A stretch of 17,012 nucleotides of DNA. Origin: Burkholderia sp. (GTDB taxonomy: Bacteria; Pseudomonadota; Gammaproteobacteria; Burkholderiales; Burkholderiaceae). The stretch spans positions 1 through 17,012 of the forward strand of contig JASLEG010000191.1 in assembly GCA_030151225.1 (NCBI GenBank), given 5' to 3'. The notes beneath the pieces are model-generated. The model saw only the letters and a list, made by a program, of their open reading frames with translations, was not told the origin of the DNA and ran no database searches. Shown here one piece after another: positions 14,551-17,012 of this stretch. Each line of letters begins with the position of its first letter. Position 1 is the stretch's first letter. The translations under genes and the position numbers were made by a program.

Positions 14551-17012
14551 TCAGCCGCCGCGAGCCCGAGTAGCCCGAGCGGTCGGCGCGGCCGAGGCCG
14601 TCGGCGCCGGCTTGCCCGTCGCCGGTGCGTCCACCAGCGGCTGCAGCTCGGGCGCGAGCGACTTCAGCAACTGCACGGCCAGCGCGCTCGTGTAGTCGTA
14701 GCGCGCCGCATACGGTTCGTGCGCATTGGCCGTCAGCACCCCGAAGAAGCGCTCGCCGATGCCGAACACGAAGGTGGCGCTGCGATTGACCTTGCGCGAT
14801 TCGATCAGCCGCGCGCCCGGCGCATATACGTTGAAGCGCTGGTCGCCGGTGCCGGTCTTGCCGTACACGTCGAAGGTCTTGCCGTCGGGGAACGCGAGCC
14901 CTTGCGCGAGCCGCTTGCCGGTGCCGTTCTCCACCACGTCGCGCAGCATCGGCTGCACGGCCGCCGCGATCTCGGGCGAGATCAGTTGCTGCGGTGGCGT
15001 GCCCGCGTGCACGAAGCGCGTCTCGTACGGCGTGTCCTTCGCGAAATCGAGTCGCACGATGCTCTCGGTCGGCATCTGCGCGCCGTGGTTGCCGATCAGG
15101 CCGATCAGCCTGGCGAGCGAATCGGGCTGATCGCCCGAGGCGCCGATCGCGGCCGCGTACGAGGGCGTGAGCGCCGCGAACGGGTAGCCGAGCGCACGCC
15201 ACGACTTGCCGATCTCGTCGTAGGCGCGCAGCTCCACCATGCGGCGGATGCGGCGGTCCTGCGTGGCGTGGTATCTGGTCTTGTAGAGCCACGCGTAGGA
15301 CGCGATGCGCACGTCGTGGCTGGCCGTCTGCACCGCGTCGAGCGAGGCATCCGGATGGGCGCGCAGGTAGGCCAGCGTCCAGAGCGCGAGCGGATGCACG
15401 CTCGCGATGTAGCCGCGGTCGTTGAGGCTGAAGCGGTCGGCGCCGTACTTGGCGTAGAGGCTCGCCAGATCGTCGTCGGACAGGCTCGCGGCCGGCGTGC
15501 CCTTGAGCGCCGTGCGCATGGTGGCGTCGAACCACGGGCGCGGCGCCTCGGGCGCGACGCTGCGCAGCACGGTGGCCACTTTCGGCGGCGTCTTGCGCAC
15601 GGTCTTCAGCATCAGCGCGAGCGCGTCGTCGTCGGGCTTGCCCGCGTACCGGGTGTAGAAGCGCTTCACGTACACGCGGCTTTCCTGATCGACGAACTGC
15701 GCGAGGTAGTGCGCGCGCAGCTGCGGATCGTCGAGCCATTGCGCGGACGCGCCCACGGTGCGCACCATCTCGTAGCGCACGATGTCGCGCATCATGCGCA
15801 CGAACACGAGGTTCACCGAGTTGCGGAACGCGAGGCGGATCGTCAGGATCTGGCCGTTCTCGGCCTTGTCGAAATTCGTGAAGGTCTGCGCGCCGCCGCC
15901 GGTGTAGAAGGTCTCGCCCGGCGAGGCCGAATACCTGCGTTCGAGCGCGGCGTCGAGCATCGGCGCGAGCGCGTGATCGGGCGTGGCGATCAGGTAGTCG
16001 AGCGCCCAGCGCGACAGCACGTCCTGCGGGTCGGGCTGCACGCGCTTCAGGGCATCGACGGGCAGCGACGCGTAGTCGTGGTGCAGCTGCGAGACGATCT
16101 GCAGATAGGTGACCACGGTACGCATCTTGGCCGTGGAGCCGAGGTTCAGGCGCGCGCCGCGATTCACGTCGAACGGCTGATCGACGCTGTCGGTCTGCAC
16201 CCGCAGCAGGTTCGCGCCGCCTTGCCGCTCGTACAGCGTGAAGCTGTACGAGATCTTCGACGGATCGTCGCCGGGCTTCAGCATCTGGAAACCGATCAGG
16301 CCCGCATCGCGCGCGCCGTCGCGCGTGGTGACGGCCGCGAGCTTGTCGGCCACCGCCTGCTGCACGGTGTTGTTCAGCGTCAGCGTGGCGTCGAGATCGA
16401 GCCGGTCGAGCTGATAGACGCTCGGCAGCCCAAGGGTATCGAGCATGCGCGCGCGGGTGGAGGTGATCGCCTTGCGGGTGACGAAGGCGGTCTCGGCCGG
16501 CAGCGCGGGCGGCGGCTGGCGGTCGATCTTCGCGGCCAGCGCCGCGTCGCGCAGCGTGGGCGTGATCGCGCCTTCGGTGGCGAGCAGGCGCAGGTAGCTG
16601 TCGGTCAGCTTCTGCAGGTCGGCGTAGCCGCGGTTCAGGAAGAACGACGGCGCGCGCTGCGCGATCAGCAGGGACAGCACCTCGCGGTAGGTGGCGGCCT
16701 GCTCGGCGCGATTCGCGTCGGTGGGCGGCGCGGCCAGGATCCGGTTCACCTCGGCGAAGTCGCGCCCGTACCAGGCGGCGAGGCCGTCGCCGATGCCGGT
16801 CACCTCGCCCACGTGGGCGCGCGCGGCGAGCGGCACCGAGTTCAGGTAGCGCACCACGATCTGGCGGCGCGCCGGCATCGTCTGCGGGCCGTCGAGATAG
16901 GCACGCACCGAGGCGGACGCGATCTGCCGCAGCTTCTCGGGCGGCGTGGCGGTGCGGCCGTCGGCCGAGTGGCGGAACTTCTCGATCTGGGTGGCGAGCG
17001 TGCTGCCGCCCG
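14551..17012 (-). CDS. Class A penicillin-binding protein (GT51 plus transpeptidase), N-terminus beyond window
   Basis: Partial gene; the frame runs off the right edge with 819 complete codons visible. It starts inside a GT51 peptidoglycan glycosyltransferase domain: GGSTLATQIEKF (about 16975-17010) is the GGSTITQQ motif, and RYLNSVPLA corresponds to the LYLN motif. The transpeptidase domain follows, with catalytic STAK (serine codon 16135-16137, lysine 16126-16128), SVN (15811-15819) and KTGTGD (lysine codon 14857-14859). It should polymerise and cross-link cell-wall glycan at the outer face of the inner membrane. Oddities: glutamate positions in GT51 motifs 3 and 4 appear changed (Q at 16924-16926; V in QIVVRYLN), and the SVN-to-KTG distance is about 320 residues, far longer than usual. 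The C-terminus is an Ala/Pro/Arg-rich tail. No start can be assigned, since the true N-terminus is outside. Confidence 0.88.
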   Translation of the reverse strand, partial: GGSTLATQIEKFRHSADGRTATPPEKLRQIASASVRAYLDGPQTMPARRQIVVRYLNSVPLAARAHVGEVTGIGDGLAAWYGRDFAEVNRILAAPPTDANRAEQAATYREVLSLLIAQRAPSFFLNRGYADLQKLTDSYLRLLATEGAITPTLRDAALAAKIDRQPPPALPAETAFVTRKAITSTRARMLDTLGLPSVYQLDRLDLDATLTLNNTVQQAVADKLAAVTTRDGARDAGLIGFQMLKPGDDPSKISYSFTLYERQGGANLLRVQTDSVDQPFDVNRGARLNLGSTAKMRTVVTYLQIVSQLHHDYASLPVDALKRVQPDPQDVLSRWALDYLIATPDHALAPMLDAALERRYSASPGETFYTGGGAQTFTNFDKAENGQILTIRLAFRNSVNLVFVRMMRDIVRYEMVRTVGASAQWLDDPQLRAHYLAQFVDQESRVYVKRFYTRYAGKPDDDALALMLKTVRKTPPKVATVLRSVAPEAPRPWFDATMRTALKGTPAASLSDDDLASLYAKYGADRFSLNDRGYIASVHPLALWTLAYLRAHPDASLDAVQTASHDVRIASYAWLYKTRYHATQDRRIRRMVELRAYDEIGKSWRALGYPFAALTPSYAAAIGASGDQPDSLARLIGLIGNHGAQMPTESIVRLDFAKDTPYETRFVHAGTPPQQLISPEIAAAVQPMLRDVVENGTGKRLAQGLAFPDGKTFDVYGKTGTGDQRFNVYAPGARLIESRKVNRSATFVFGIGERFFGVLTANAHEPYAARYDYTSALAVQLLKSLAPELQPLVDAPATGKPAPTASAAPTARATRARGG

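Noticed and set aside
12947..15739. A 930-codon open frame on the minus strand across the phosphatase and the PBP gene.
   Set aside because: It is antisense to the phosphatase and out of frame with the PBP gene. Its translation is arginine-, alanine- and valine-rich with no motif, typical of shadow frames in GC-rich DNA, while both real genes have full catalytic motifs.
1..17012. Mobile elements, CRISPR, tRNA, phage or toxin-antitoxin genes.
   Set aside because: No transposase or integrase motifs, spaced repeats, tRNA-like cloverleaf or small toxin pairs were seen; composition is even throughout and genes are tightly packed, so no recent island is indicated.

Overview
The window is about 17 kb of very GC-rich, densely coded chromosomal DNA. 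The gene set and the protein sequences look like a Burkholderia-type betaproteobacterium: a glycine-rich RhlE helicase, a triheme plus a c4-like cytochrome pair, a NodT/EmrA/EmrB efflux operon under a CecR-like TetR regulator, and a Tat-exported purple acid phosphatase. This placement comes from recognising families, not from a search, and the species cannot be given. I see no rRNA, tRNA, CRISPR array, insertion sequence, phage gene or attachment site.

Layout, left to right. (1) 142-1623, minus: DEAD-box RNA helicase rhlE, its own transcription unit, separated from upstream genes by a strong intrinsic terminator at 1688-1732. (2) 1754-3848, minus: a two-gene operon encoding exported c-type cytochromes (diheme c4-like, then triheme AdhB-like) with no dehydrogenase beside it. 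(3) 3849-4329: a 481-bp gene-free divergent region with hairpins and a helically phased run of CCGAT pentamers. (4) 4330-5277, plus: an eight-helix CopD-family membrane protein. (5) 5326-6474, minus: D-galactonate dehydratase dgoD, divergent from a GntR/FadR-type regulator (6663-7343, plus) across an AT-rich operator region. (6) 7357-11690, minus: a tripartite drug-efflux operon (membrane fusion protein, DHA2 MFS pump, NodT outer-membrane lipoprotein), divergent from its probable TetR repressor (11782-12609, plus). (7) 12860-14539, plus: a Tat-exported purple acid phosphatase with a good Pho box upstream. (8) 14551 to the right edge, minus: a class A penicillin-binding protein, cut at its N-terminus by the window end, with unusual glycosyltransferase motifs and a long insertion in the transpeptidase domain.

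Three regulator-to-target links can be read directly. Two tandem copies of a 19-bp TTCC-N4-GGAA element lie inside the efflux promoter (between -35 and -10, and at the start site), which fits TetR repression plus autoregulation. An inverted repeat between dgoD and the GntR gene suggests galactonate-responsive control. A Pho box before the acid phosphatase suggests phosphate-starvation control. I did not find a clearly new multi-gene system. The most unusual item is the divergent penicillin-binding protein at the right edge.
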